Origin: Streptomyces sp. NBC_01233
GTDB taxonomy: Bacteria > Actinomycetota > Actinomycetes > Streptomycetales > Streptomycetaceae
Assembly (NCBI RefSeq): GCF_035989305.1
Contig: NZ_CP108514.1
Coordinates: 8,040,501-8,104,500, forward strand
DNA length: 64,000 nt
Direction: 5' to 3'
The translations under genes and the position numbers were made by a program. Below, one piece after another: positions 53,362 to 62,123 of this stretch (position 1 is the stretch's first letter; each line of letters opens with the position of its first letter). The notes beneath the pieces are model-generated. The model had not been told where the DNA came from. It made no database searches and saw nothing but the letters and a program-made list of their open reading frames with translations.

Positions 53362-54387
53362 TTACAGAACCGTCTGGGCCTCGTCGTACCGCTGGGCAGG
53401 AACCGTCTTGAGGGTCGAGGTCGCCTCGGCGAGCGGCACCATCTCGATGTCCGTGCCGCGCAGCGCGGTCAGCATGCCGAACTCGCCGCGGTGCGCGGCC
53501 TCCACCGCGTGCCAGCCGAAGCGGGTGGCCAGGACCCGGTCGTACGCGGTGGGCGTGCCGCCGCGCTGGACGTGGCCCAGGATCACCGGCCGGGCCTCCT
53601 TGCCCAGGCGGTGCTCCAGCTCCACGGCGAGCCGGTTGCCGATGCCGGCGAACCGCTCGTGGCCGTACATGTCGACACCGCCCTCCGCCAGGTCCATCGA
53701 CCCGGGGCGCGGCTTGGCGCCCTCGGCGACCACGACGATCGCGAACCGCTTGCCCGCGGAGAAGCGCTCGCCGACGATCGCCGTCAGCTCCTCGATGTCG
53801 AAGGGGCGCTCCGGTACGACGATCGCGTGCGCGCCCGCCGCCATGCCCGAGTGCAGGGCGATCCACCCGGTGTGGCGGCCCATGACCTCCACGACCATCA
53901 CGCGCTGGTGGGACTCGGCGGTGGTCTTCAGGCGGTCCAGGGCCTCCGTGGCCACGCCGACGGCGGTGTCGAAGCCGAAGGTGACGTCGGTGGAGGCGAT
54001 GTCGTTGTCGATGGTCTTCGGGACACCGACGATCGGCAGACCGGCCTGCGACAGCAGGTTCGCGGCCTTCAGGGTGCCCTCGCCGCCGATCGGGATGATC
54101 GCGTCGAGGCCGAGGTCGGCGACGTGCCCGCGGGCACGCTCCACGCCGTCGCGCAGGTGCGCGGGCTGGACCCGGGAGGAGCCGAGGATGGTGCCACCGC
54201 GGGCCAGGATGCCGGCGACGGCGTCGAGGTCGAGCTTGCGGTAGTCCGCCTCCAGCAGGCCCTTCCAGCCGTCGAGGAAGCCGATCACCTCGTCGCCGTG
54301 GTCGACGACGGCGCGGTGCACGACGGATCGGATGACGGCGTTGAGGCCGGGGCAGTCGCCACCGGAAGTGAGCACACCAATGCGCAT
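53362..54387 (-). CDS. pfkA: 6-phosphofructokinase
   Basis: A 341-residue glycolytic enzyme phosphorylating fructose 6-phosphate. Motifs are GVLTSGGDCPGLNAVIR at the start, the nucleotide loop GGEGTLKAA (101-109) and the catalytic PKTIDND. The Gly at position 104, where pyrophosphate-dependent enzymes have Asp, indicates ATP as donor, although the PKTIDND loop is of the group III/PPi-like type usual in actinobacteria. ATG 54387 is the natural start; an upstream in-frame codon at 54408 would add seven residues. A palindrome lies in the leader. Confidence 0.95.
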   Translation of the reverse strand: MRIGVLTSGGDCPGLNAVIRSVVHRAVVDHGDEVIGFLDGWKGLLEADYRKLDLDAVAGILARGGTILGSSRVQPAHLRDGVERARGHVADLGLDAIIPIGGEGTLKAANLLSQAGLPIVGVPKTIDNDIASTDVTFGFDTAVGVATEALDRLKTTAESHQRVMVVEVMGRHTGWIALHSGMAAGAHAIVVPERPFDIEELTAIVGERFSAGKRFAIVVVAEGAKPRPGSMDLAEGGVDMYGHERFAGIGNRLAVELEHRLGKEARPVILGHVQRGGTPTAYDRVLATRFGWHAVEAAHRGEFGMLTALRGTDIEMVPLAEATSTLKTVPAQRYDEAQTVL

Positions 54388-54420
54388 GGCAGGGAGAGAC
54401 CTTTGCAACGTGGGCCGGCG

Positions 54421-54459
54421 ACCGGACCACGTCGTCCGGTTGGAACTACGGCCACCCTA
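54421..54459 (-). promoter_or_regulatory. pfkA leader: TAGGGT -10 motif and a palindrome
   Basis: On the minus strand TAGGGT (54,459-54,454) is a likely -10 element. Just downstream, 7-base arms ACCGGAC and GTCCGGT (54,421-54,440) around a six-base centre would lie at or right after the transcription start, suitable for an operator or a leader hairpin. No clear -35 was found. Confidence 0.4.
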
Positions 54460-54525
54460 CAAGCGGTGGAGCAGTGGGCTGAACCATCCTCCACATGCTG
54501 GTCGCACTCGTCGTACGAAACCACG

Positions 54526-54559
54526 TCGGCCCGGTTCCCCCTAGGGAAAACCGGGCCGA
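54526..54559 (-). terminator. hairpin after murT-gatD
   Basis: Perfect 11-base arms TCGGCCCGGTT and AACCGGGCCGA with a 12-base loop, beginning 44 bases after the gatD stop. It separates murT-gatD from pfkA on the same strand. Confidence 0.7.
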
Positions 54560-54602
54560 ACACATGATGGCGGGGCCGCCCCGATGAGCGGCCCGCAGGG
54601 CG

Positions 54603-55331
54603 CTACGCGGGCTGCGTGGCGGCCGCGATGCGCTCCGCGCGCAGCGCCTCGTACCACCGGTCGTCTATGGCCGGCAGCGCGTTCACGTCGAGGGCCAGCT
54701 TCAGCAGCAGGTCCGCGATCTGCGGGTTGCGGGCCATCACGGGGCCGTGCATGTACGTACCGAACACCGTGTCGTTGTACGCGCCCTCGGTGCCGTCGCC
54801 GGTGCCGTTGCCACGGCCCATCGTCACCCGCGCGAACGGCTTGGCCGTCGGGCCGAGGTGCGTGACGCCCTGGTGGTTCTCGAAGCCCGTCAGCTGCGGC
54901 AGGCCCAGGCGCGGGTCGATGTCGGCGAGGACGTCGCCGACGCACCGCTCGCCCTCACCGCGCAGGGTGACGACGTCCAGCAGGCCGAGGCCCTCCTGGC
55001 GCTGGCCCTGGTCGTTGACGAACTCCTTGCCGAGGATCTGGTACCCGGCGCAGACGGAGAAGACGATCGCCCCGTTCGAGACGGCGCGCTCCAGGCCGCC
55101 GTCGCGCAGCAGCCGCTCCGCGGCCAGGCGCTGCGGCCGGTCCTCGCCGCCGCCGATCAGGTAGATGTCGCCCGAGGTGGGGATCGGCTGGTCGCTGCGC
55201 ACGTCCACGCGCTGCACGTCCAGGCCGCGCTGGCGGGCCCGGCGCTCCACGACGAGGGCGTTGCCCTGGTCTCCGTACGTGCTGAGCAGGTCGGGGTAGA
55301 CCCACACCAGACGCAGGCTGTTGTCGCTCAT
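54603..55331 (-). CDS. gatD: lipid II isoglutaminyl synthase, glutaminase subunit GatD
   Basis: A 242-residue class I glutamine amidotransferase-like protein that supplies ammonia to MurT for amidation of the D-glutamate in lipid II. The start (LVWVYPDLLSTYGDQGN), LIGGGEDRPQ, the nucleophile Cys94 in FSVCAGYQILG and the His in YMHGPVMARNPQ match the family. It lies 28 bases after murT on the same strand, the standard murT-gatD pair. A terminator hairpin follows. Amidated stems are common in streptomycetes, so this is housekeeping. Confidence 0.95.
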   Translation of the reverse strand: MSDNSLRLVWVYPDLLSTYGDQGNALVVERRARQRGLDVQRVDVRSDQPIPTSGDIYLIGGGEDRPQRLAAERLLRDGGLERAVSNGAIVFSVCAGYQILGKEFVNDQGQRQEGLGLLDVVTLRGEGERCVGDVLADIDPRLGLPQLTGFENHQGVTHLGPTAKPFARVTMGRGNGTGDGTEGAYNDTVFGTYMHGPVMARNPQIADLLLKLALDVNALPAIDDRWYEALRAERIAAATQPA

Positions 55332-55359
55332 GCTCTTGTCCTCTGCGTTTCTGACGGGC

Positions 55360-56598
55360 CTAGTTGCCGACGCGGCGGCGGACGTCCTGGAAGGCGGTGT
55401 AGTTGGCGATCAGCTCGATCTGGCCGGGCGGCGCGAGCTGCACGGCCTCGTCGAGGGTCTCGCACACCCGGAAGTCCAGGCCCGCGACCTCGAGCCGGAC
55501 CGCGAGGTCCAGCTTGCGGTCACCGATCACGAAGATCGGGTGGCCGGCCAGGCGCGGGTAGTCCACGTCCCACAGCCAGGAGGTGTCGGTGCCGTCGGCG
55601 CCGCGCGCGTTCACCGAGAGGATCACCGGGGTCGGCGGCGGGTCGATCAGCGAAAACGTTTCGAGCCAGCCCGCCGGGTTCTTCGCGAGCAGCAGCCGCA
55701 GCTCACGGCCCTGGAAGGTCACCACGTCGTAGCGGCCGGCGACGGCCTGCACCTGGTACATCCGCTCCAGCGCAACCTGCGGCGGAACGCCGAAGACGGC
55801 GGCGACGGCGGCCGAGGTGGCGGCGTTGGCCTTGTTGGCGCGGCCCGGCAGCTGGAGGTGGATCGGCCAGGCCGAACCGTGCGGGTCCAGGACGTGGTCT
55901 CCGGAGAGCACCCAGGTCGGCGCCGGGCGGCGGAAGCCGCACTCGCCGCAGAACCAGTCGTCGCCCGGGCGCTGCATGACACCACCGCAGGAGGGGCACG
56001 ACCAGGCGTCGTCCTTCCACTCCTGGCCGGCCGCGACCCACACCACGTTCTGCGAGGAGGAGGCGGACCAGACGATCAGCGGGTCGTCGCAGTTCGCGAC
56101 GATGACCGCCTTGGATCCCTGGAGGCCCTCGCGCCACTTCTCCGCGAGCATGCGGGTCTCGGCGGCGCGGTCCAGCTGGTCGCGGGAGAGGTTGAGCAGG
56201 GCGATCACCTTGGGGGTGACGTCCCGGGCCACTCCGGCGAGGTACTTCTCGTCGACCTCGATGACGCCGTACTTGGCGTCCGAGCCGCCGGCCAGCGCCG
56301 AGGTGATGCCCGCCGGCATGTTGGCCCCGAGGGCGTTGGAGACGACGGGGCCGCTGGCCCGCAGGGCCTCGGCGATCAGCCGGGTCGTCGTGGTCTTGCC
56401 GTTCGTCGCGGAGACGAGGACGACGTCGAGGTGTTGCGCCAGCGCGGCGAGAAGATCGGGGTCGAGCCTGAGTGCGACCTTGCCTCCGATCACCGATCCG
56501 CTTCCGCGTCCCGCGGCCCGCGACACCGCCGCCGCGGCCTTGCCCGCCGTCACGGCCAGCTTGGCCCGCGGCGAAAGCGGCTCCGTGTTGCCTGCCAT
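55360..56598 (-). CDS. murT: lipid II isoglutaminyl synthase, ligase subunit MurT
   Basis: A 412-residue Mur-ligase-like protein. The ATP loop is SATNGKTTTTRL (63-74), the central domain has VIEVDEKYL and LNLSRDQLDR, a four-Cys zinc ribbon CPSCGG ... FCGECG lies in the middle domain, and the C-terminal DUF1727 segment has LSVNARGADGTDTSWLWDVD. With GatD it converts glutamate to isoglutamine in lipid II. AAGGAGGACAAGGGA precedes ATG 56598. Divergent from def with 123 bases between, including a TATAGT -10-like motif (56,694-56,699) for def. Confidence 0.95.
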   Translation of the reverse strand: MAGNTEPLSPRAKLAVTAGKAAAAVSRAAGRGSGSVIGGKVALRLDPDLLAALAQHLDVVLVSATNGKTTTTRLIAEALRASGPVVSNALGANMPAGITSALAGGSDAKYGVIEVDEKYLAGVARDVTPKVIALLNLSRDQLDRAAETRMLAEKWREGLQGSKAVIVANCDDPLIVWSASSSQNVVWVAAGQEWKDDAWSCPSCGGVMQRPGDDWFCGECGFRRPAPTWVLSGDHVLDPHGSAWPIHLQLPGRANKANAATSAAVAAVFGVPPQVALERMYQVQAVAGRYDVVTFQGRELRLLLAKNPAGWLETFSLIDPPPTPVILSVNARGADGTDTSWLWDVDYPRLAGHPIFVIGDRKLDLAVRLEVAGLDFRVCETLDEAVQLAPPGQIELIANYTAFQDVRRRVGN

Positions 56599-56721
56599 CG
56601 TCCCTTGTCCTCCTTGCGTCGGTCGGCCCCAGCCTATCCAGTACCGGCCGGAGCCTTGACCGCGGCGCCCCCGCCCCGTCGCGGATCTCCTCATATAGTC
56701 GCCCGTCGTAGGCTTACGGCC

Positions 56722-57285
56722 ATGCGACAGCGCCCCATTCCCGGTACCACCGGCCTCGTCCGCACCATGAGCCTGCTGGGTGATCCGGTGCTCCACTCGG
56801 CCTGCGCGGAGGTCACCGAATTCGGACCGGACCTCGACCGGCTCATCGAGGACATGTTCGCGACGATGTACGCCGCGGAGGGCGTCGGCCTCGCCGCGAA
56901 CCAGATCGGCGTCGGGAAGCGGGTCTTCGTCTACGACTGCCCCGACGACGAGGACGTCCGCCACGTCGGGCACATCGTCAACCCGCGGCTGGTGGAGGCC
57001 GACGGGGACGAGTTCCTCGGGCCCGAGGGCTGCCTGTCCCTGCCGGGGCTGGAGGCCGGGACGGCGCGCTTCGACCGGGCGGTCGTCGAGGGGGTCACCT
57101 CGGGCGGGGCGCCCGTACGGATCTCCGGTACGGGTTTCTTCGCCCGCTGCCTGCAGCACGAATGCGACCACCTCGACGGGACCGTGTACGCGGACCGCGT
57201 GAGCGGACTGCGGGCCCGTCGCCTGCGGCGGGCGATCCGCAAGGCCCCCTGGTCCGCCCTCTCGCTGCGGCTAGAAGATCACTGA
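56722..57285 (+). CDS. def: peptide deformylase with an IS-altered C-terminus
   Basis: A 187-residue metalloenzyme removing formyl groups from new proteins. All three motifs are present: GVGLAANQIG, EGCLSLPG and HECDH. The last four residues and stop (from GAA GAT CAC TGA) come from the IS1182-like element that begins at 57275; the chromosomal frame continues on the far side of the IS. The catalytic part is complete, so the enzyme may still work; a second def gene is typical for streptomycetes. ATG 56722 lacks a clear ribosome binding site. Confidence 0.9.
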   Translation: MRQRPIPGTTGLVRTMSLLGDPVLHSACAEVTEFGPDLDRLIEDMFATMYAAEGVGLAANQIGVGKRVFVYDCPDDEDVRHVGHIVNPRLVEADGDEFLGPEGCLSLPGLEAGTARFDRAVVEGVTSGGAPVRISGTGFFARCLQHECDHLDGTVYADRVSGLRARRLRRAIRKAPWSALSLRLEDH

Positions 57286-58977
57286 AAATCTGGGTTCTGG
57301 CCTCGCGTGTGCTGACGCGGGGCCAGACTGCTGTGTATGCAGGGGGAATGGGATGGCGAGAGCGTCGGCGAGGACGTGTGGGAGACCTGCCGGGAGTTGA
57401 TCCCGGCCGGGGGTGTGTTCGCGTTCCTGGCCGAGCACCGCGGGGTGCTGTTCCCCGGGTCGATGTTCGCGGACATGTACCCGTCCACGAACGGGCGGCC
57501 GTCGCTGCCGCCGCAGGTCCTGGCCGTGACGGTGGTGCTGCAGAGCCTGCACGGGCTCTCCGACTTCGAGGTCGTTCAGGAACTGCGCTGTGACCTGCGG
57601 TGGAAGGCCGCCTGCGGGCTCGGCTTGCACGACACTGCGTTCGATCCGTCCCTTCTGACCTACTTCCGCCGCCGCCTGCAGCGCTCCAGTGACCCGAACC
57701 GGCTGTTCCACAAGGTCAGAGAGGTCATCGCGGCCACCGGCGTCCTCAAAGGCAAGCAGCGCCGTGCCCTGGACTCCACCGTGTTGGATGACGCGGTCGC
57801 CACCCAGGACACCGTCACCCAGCTCATCGCCGCGATCCGCAGGGTCATCCGCGAGGTCCCCCACGCCGAGCGGACCGCCGCGACCTGGTGCACCGCCCAC
57901 GACTACACCGACCCCGGCAAGCCGAAGATCGCGTGGAACGACGAGCAGGCCCGCACCCGCCTGGTCGACGCCCTGGTCACCGACGCACTGAACCTGCTGG
58001 GCCGCCTGCCCGAGCAGGAACTCGGGGAAGCCGCGGCGAACGCCGTCGGGCTGCTGGCCCTGGTCGCGGGCCAGGACGTGGAGCCCGCCGACGACTCCGA
58101 CGGCCGCGACGGGCGCTGGCGCATCGCCCGGGGCACCGTCCGCGACCGCACCGTGTCCACGGTCGACCCCGAAGCCCGTCACATCCACAAGAACCGGACC
58201 CGCCACCAGGAAGGATTCCGCGCCCACGTGGCCTTCTAGCCCGAGGCGGGAGTGTTCACCGAGGTCGCGCTGACCGCCGGCAGCGGGGCCGGCAACCACG
58301 AGGCAGCCGTCGCCCGCGACCTCCTCGCCGACGAGGACGCGCCGGTCACCGCCCTGGGCGATGCCGCCTACGGCACCGGCGACCTGCGCGAACACCTCCA
58401 GGACCTGGGCCACGACCTGGTCCTGAAGCCCCCACCGCTCAAACCGGCGGTCCCCGGCGGGTTCACCGCCGATGAGTTCACCGTCGACACCGAACAGGGA
58501 CACGTCACCTGCCCCGCCGGACACACCGCACGGCTCGGCCGGCCACTGGCCAACGGCGCACGCCAGGCCCAGTTCAAGAAACTGTGCGCCACCTGCCCGC
58601 TCAAGGACCGCTGCACCCGCTCCAAGACCGGCCGTGTCTTCAGCGTCCACGCCCAGTACGACCTGCTCAAAGCCGCCCGCGACCAGGCCGCCACCGACCC
58701 CCACTGGCAGGCCGAGTACCGCCGATGGCGACCACCGGTCGAGCGTGCCATCGCCTGGCTCGTCGCCAAAGGCAACCGCCGCGTCCCCTACCGAGGCGTC
58801 ATCAAGAACAACACCTGGCTCCACAACCGCGCCGCCGCCCTCAACCTCCGCCGCCTGATCAACCTCGGACTCACCCGCACAGGCGGCACCTGGACGATCA
58901 CCCCGGCCACCGCATAACGCGAGGAGCCACCCAGCCCAACACCGGACGGCCCCTCAGACAAGATTTTCAGGAGCGTT
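57275..58977. mobile_element. IS1182-like insertion sequence, about 1703 bp
   Basis: The ends share CTGAAAATCT (57,282-57,291 and complement at 58,961-58,970) as the inverted-repeat core with partial matches around it. CTAG stands outside both ends (57,271-57,274 and 58,978-58,981), which I take as the target duplication. The element carries one transposase frame with a stop codon inside. It ends the def gene and donates its stop codon. The exact outer boundary is less certain than for the two other IS elements. Confidence 0.8.
57337..58917 (+). pseudogene. IS1182-type transposase interrupted by an in-frame TAG
   Basis: The frame reads 300 residues to TAG at 58,237-58,239 and continues in the same frame to 58917, 527 codons in all. 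The join reads HVAF-stop-PEAGVFTEVAL, where related transposases have Glu in the EP motif, so GAG to TAG is the likely change. The first catalytic Asp (ALDSTVLDD) lies before the stop; the second Asp (LGDAAYGTGD) and the Glu (RRWRPPVERAIAW) lie after it, so the short product should be inactive. The Cys-rich motif CATCPLKDRC is also in the second part. Confidence 0.88.
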
Positions 58978-59126
58978 CTAGGCCCGCGCTTTCGGCTTCG
59001 CCGGGCCAAACCCAGCCCCGGCGAGGCCGGGCTTTCCCGGCCAAGGTCCAAGGGGACCCTGACGAGGCTGGTTTGGCCCGGCGGAGCCTGACGTGCCCTC
59101 GGGCGGAAAAGGGGGCGGCGGGTTCG

Positions 59127-59771
59127 TCAGAAGCCCGGGCCGTCCACGCGGTTGCCGGCGGAGGAGAGGCGGCCCCAGAGGAGGTCCGTGAGGCCCGCGA
59201 CGAGCTCGGCGCGTTCGCAGGGCCGCTCGCCCAGCCACCAGTCGCCGGCCGCGTGCATCATGCCGACGATGCCGTGGCCCCAGACCCGGGCCAGCCGTTC
59301 GCCGCCGCGCCCGAGGTCCACCCGCTCGCCGATCACCTTGGCCAGTTCCTCGCCGAGCCGGCGCAGCAGCGGCGCCGAGTGGAGCCCGACGTCGAAGCCG
59401 CGCTCCGCGCTGTGGGAGTCCTCGGCCGGGTGCATGAGGAAGCGGTAGACCTGTGGGCGGGCCTCGATGGCGGCGAGATACGTGTCGAGGGTCGCCTCCA
59501 CCCGGCGGCGGCGCTCGGCGGGGGCGTCGAGCGCGGCCCGCAGCGAATCGAGCAGGGCGTCGGTGTGGCGTACGGCGAGTGCCTGGTAGAGGCCCGCCTT
59601 GTCCCCGAAGTGCCGGTACAGGATGGGCTTGGTGATGCCGGCCTCCGCCGCGATGGCGTTCATGGAGGCCTTCGGGCCGTCCCTGAGCACGACCCGGTCG
59701 GCGGCTTCGAGCAGCTCCCGACGGCGGCGCTCGGCCGCTCCCGGTTCGCCGGCCTGCTGAGTGGTCTCCAT
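59127..59771 (-). CDS. TetR family transcriptional regulator
   Basis: A 214-residue repressor with the TetR helix-turn-helix (RRRELLEAADRVVLRDGPKA, ITKPILYRHFGDKAGLYQAL) and a helical ligand domain. It is divergent from an acyl-CoA dehydrogenase gene with 216 bases between starts and is likely to control it in response to an acyl-CoA. Two inverted repeats in this interval are its probable sites. ATG 59771 follows GGGGAGAG by nine bases. Its gene lies next to the IS1182-like element but is not damaged. Confidence 0.92.
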   Translation of the reverse strand: METTQQAGEPGAAERRRRELLEAADRVVLRDGPKASMNAIAAEAGITKPILYRHFGDKAGLYQALAVRHTDALLDSLRAALDAPAERRRRVEATLDTYLAAIEARPQVYRFLMHPAEDSHSAERGFDVGLHSAPLLRRLGEELAKVIGERVDLGRGGERLARVWGHGIVGMMHAAGDWWLGERPCERAELVAGLTDLLWGRLSSAGNRVDGPGF

Positions 59772-59892
59772 GACGTGTTTCTCTCCCCGCCCTTGCGATG
59801 TGCCTGACGCCCACGCAACGTAACACCCGGTACACCCCGGCGATTGAATCGGTGGCCGTCCCGCCGGGTGCCGTTGTCCGGATCTTCCGTGC

Positions 59893-59952
59893 TTGACAGC
59901 CCTTACTCGCCGGTAACAGACTGTGGTCTTCGCGTAGGTTACCGCTAGTAAC
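59893..59952 (+). promoter_or_regulatory. acyl-CoA dehydrogenase promoter with two TetR operator-like repeats
   Basis: TTGACA (59,893-59,898) and CAGACT (59,917-59,922) form a promoter with an 18-base gap. The inverted repeat TTAC-TCGCCG-GTAA (59,903-59,916) lies in the spacer, and GTTAC-CGCTA-GTAAC (59,938-59,952) lies after the -10. Both share TTAC/GTAA arms and suit binding by the divergent TetR protein, blocking RNA polymerase twice. Confidence 0.65.
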
Positions 59953-59987
59953 TTCCGCATGGACGAGTACAGACAGGTGGAGGGGAC

Positions 59988-61217
59988 ATGGCGGAGTTCA
60001 CCATGGAGCTGAACGACGACCAGAAGCAGGTACGGGACTGGATCCACGGCTTCGCCGCCGACGTGATGCGCCCCGCGGCCGCCGAATGGGACGAGCGCGA
60101 AGAGACTCCCTGGCCCGTCATCCAGGAGGCCGCCAAGGTCGGCATCTACTCGCTGGACTTCTACGCCCAGCAGTTCTTCGACCCGACGGGCCTCGGCATC
60201 CCGATGGCCATGGAGGAGCTCTTCTGGGGCGACGCCGGCATCGCCCTGTCCATCGTCGGCACCGGACTCGCGGCCATCGGCGTCGTCGCCAACGGCACCG
60301 AGGAGCAGATCGGCACCTGGATCCCGCAGATGTACGGCACCCCGGACGACGTGAAGGTCGCCGCCTTCTGCTCCTCCGAGCCGGACGCCGGCTCCGACGT
60401 CGGCTCGATGCGCACCCGCGCGGTCTACGACCAGGCCAAGGACGAGTGGGTGCTGAGCGGCACCAAGACCTGGGCGACCAACGGCGGCATCGCCAACGTC
60501 CACATCGTCGTGGCCGTCGTCGACCCCGCGCTCGGCACCAAGGGGCACGCCTCCTTCATCGTGCCGCCGAACACCCCGGGGCTGTCCCAGGGCCAGAAGT
60601 TCAAGAAGCACGGCATCCGCGCCTCGCACACCGCCGAGGTGGTGCTGGAGGACGTACGGATCCCCGGCTCCTGCCTGCTCGGCGGCAAGGAGAAGCTGGA
60701 CGAGCGGCTCGCGCGGGCCCACGAGCGCGCCCGCAGCGGCGGTGGGGAGCGCGTGAAGAACGCGGCCATGGCCACCTTCGAGGCCTCCCGGCCGGCGGTC
60801 GGCGCGATGGCCGTGGGCACGGCGCGCGCGGCGTACGAGGTCGCCCTCGACTACGCGAAGACCCGTACGCAGTTCGGCCGCCCGATCATCGACAACCAGG
60901 GCGTGGCCTTCCAGCTCGCCGACATGCGGACGCAGATCGACGCGGCCCGGCTGCTGGTGTGGCGGGCCTCCTGGATGGCGGCCGCGGGCCGGCCGTTCGA
61001 CTCGGCCGAGGGTTCGATGTCGAAGCTGTTCGCGAGCGAGATGTCCAAGAAGGTCACCGCGCAGGCGGTCCAGATCCTCGGCGGCAACGGCTTCACCCGC
61101 GAGTACCCGGTGGAGCGCATGCACCGGGACAGCGCGATCTACACCATCTTCGAGGGGACCAGCGAGATCCAGCGGCTGGTGATCGCCCGCACGATCTCCG
61201 GCATGCCGATCCGCTAG
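59988..61217 (+). CDS. acyl-CoA dehydrogenase
   Basis: A 409-residue FAD enzyme of fatty-acid or branched-chain acyl-CoA oxidation. Typical segments are FCSSEPDAGSDVGSMRTRAV (FAD and substrate contacts), GTKTWATNGGIANVHIVVAV, RTQFGRPIIDNQGVAFQLAD and the C-terminal YTIFEGTSEIQRLVI with the catalytic Glu region. GGAGGGGAC is right before ATG 59988. It is divergent from the TetR gene; substrate chain length cannot be told. A hairpin follows the stop. Confidence 0.94.
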   Translation: MAEFTMELNDDQKQVRDWIHGFAADVMRPAAAEWDEREETPWPVIQEAAKVGIYSLDFYAQQFFDPTGLGIPMAMEELFWGDAGIALSIVGTGLAAIGVVANGTEEQIGTWIPQMYGTPDDVKVAAFCSSEPDAGSDVGSMRTRAVYDQAKDEWVLSGTKTWATNGGIANVHIVVAVVDPALGTKGHASFIVPPNTPGLSQGQKFKKHGIRASHTAEVVLEDVRIPGSCLLGGKEKLDERLARAHERARSGGGERVKNAAMATFEASRPAVGAMAVGTARAAYEVALDYAKTRTQFGRPIIDNQGVAFQLADMRTQIDAARLLVWRASWMAAAGRPFDSAEGSMSKLFASEMSKKVTAQAVQILGGNGFTREYPVERMHRDSAIYTIFEGTSEIQRLVIARTISGMPIR

Positions 61218-61225
61218 GCGAGCGG

Positions 61226-61260
61226 CCCCGTACGGGGTGGGGGGCGCTGCCCCGCACCCC
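61226..61260. terminator. GC-rich hairpins between convergent genes
   Basis: CCCCGTACGGGG (61,226-61,237) is a perfect palindrome, followed by a second hairpin of GGGGTG/CACCCC type (61,234-61,260). They lie between the acyl-CoA dehydrogenase stop and the end of the convergent LppU-like gene. Confidence 0.6.
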
Positions 61261-61265
61261 GCGCC

Positions 61266-62060
61266 TCAGCGCAGCGGCGTCAGGCAGTAGAGGGTGCCGT
61301 CGGGGCTGTACTCGGGGCGGGCCAGGTAGTCGCCGGAGGCGCAGGGCCCCGTGGCGGCCGTCGGCCGGCGCACCCGGTACTCGGCGGCCGGGGAGGCGCA
61401 GTCCGTGACGACGAGCTTCTGGTCCGTCCAGTCGCCCTTGTTGCGCACGCACTGCCCGGAGGTCAACGGGCGCGGCGTGTCGTCCCCGACCACCGCGCCG
61501 ATCACGACCAGGGTCGGGACCGCGAGGAAGAGCAGCAGCAGCGGTACGAGGAAGAGCAGGACCGGCACCCGGCGCCACATCGGCCTGCCCGGGTCGAGCG
61601 CGGGCCGGAAGCCGCCCGTCGGGGGTGCGAGCCGGCGGAAGGCCGCTCGCGGGCCGAGGTTCATCAGCAGGGTCACCGGCGTGATGAAGAAGGAGAGCGG
61701 ACCCCACCAGCCCTGCCACAGGGTGTCCGAGGACATGCGGCGGTAGGTGGCGAGTCCGCAGTCGCGGCAGAACGGCCCGCGCAGGCTCAGGGACCGCATC
61801 AGCACGATCATGCCCTGGTGGCCGCGTACGGTCGCGGGCGCGGCGGGCCAGGCCCCGCACAGGGTGCAGCCGTACCGGCCGGGCTGCGGATGGGCGCCGT
61901 ACGCGCCGTACGCGCCGTACGGCTGGGCTCCCTGGTACGCGGGCCGGGCCGGGCCGGGCTGCTGCGGGACCGGCGGGACGGTCGGGGCGGGCGCGCTGTA
62001 GGGGTTGTGCGGGCCGTACGGGCCCCCGGCGCCCTGCTGCGGCGGTGGCGGAGTGGCCAC
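61266..62060 (-). CDS. LppU/SCO3897-like membrane protein with zinc-ribbon
   Basis: A 264-residue protein: a Pro/Tyr/Gly-rich N-terminus (about 1-60, with a YGAYGAYG repeat), a CTLCG ... CRDCG zinc-ribbon-like pair (about 65-98), a hydrophobic segment (PLSFFITPVTLLMNLG), a second one (VLLFLVPLLLLFLAVPTLVV) and an extracellular domain with Cys residues (SGQCVRNKG, VTDCASPAAEYRV, GPCASGDY, LYCLTPL). The last part matches the LppU/SCO3897 pattern, whose role is unknown. The product is likely a membrane protein with its C-terminus outside. Confidence 0.82.
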   Translation of the reverse strand: MATPPPPQQGAGGPYGPHNPYSAPAPTVPPVPQQPGPARPAYQGAQPYGAYGAYGAHPQPGRYGCTLCGAWPAAPATVRGHQGMIVLMRSLSLRGPFCRDCGLATYRRMSSDTLWQGWWGPLSFFITPVTLLMNLGPRAAFRRLAPPTGGFRPALDPGRPMWRRVPVLLFLVPLLLLFLAVPTLVVIGAVVGDDTPRPLTSGQCVRNKGDWTDQKLVVTDCASPAAEYRVRRPTAATGPCASGDYLARPEYSPDGTLYCLTPLR

Positions 62061-62123
62061 GGAGATCTCCTCGGTCGCGTAGTGATCACCGGCGCGGTGA
62101 TCACGGCACCCTAGCCCGCGTCC

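Noticed and set aside
41260..58977. Composite transposon carrying urease and neighbouring genes
   Set aside because: The three IS elements belong to different families with different ends, and each has its own target repeat, so they inserted independently.
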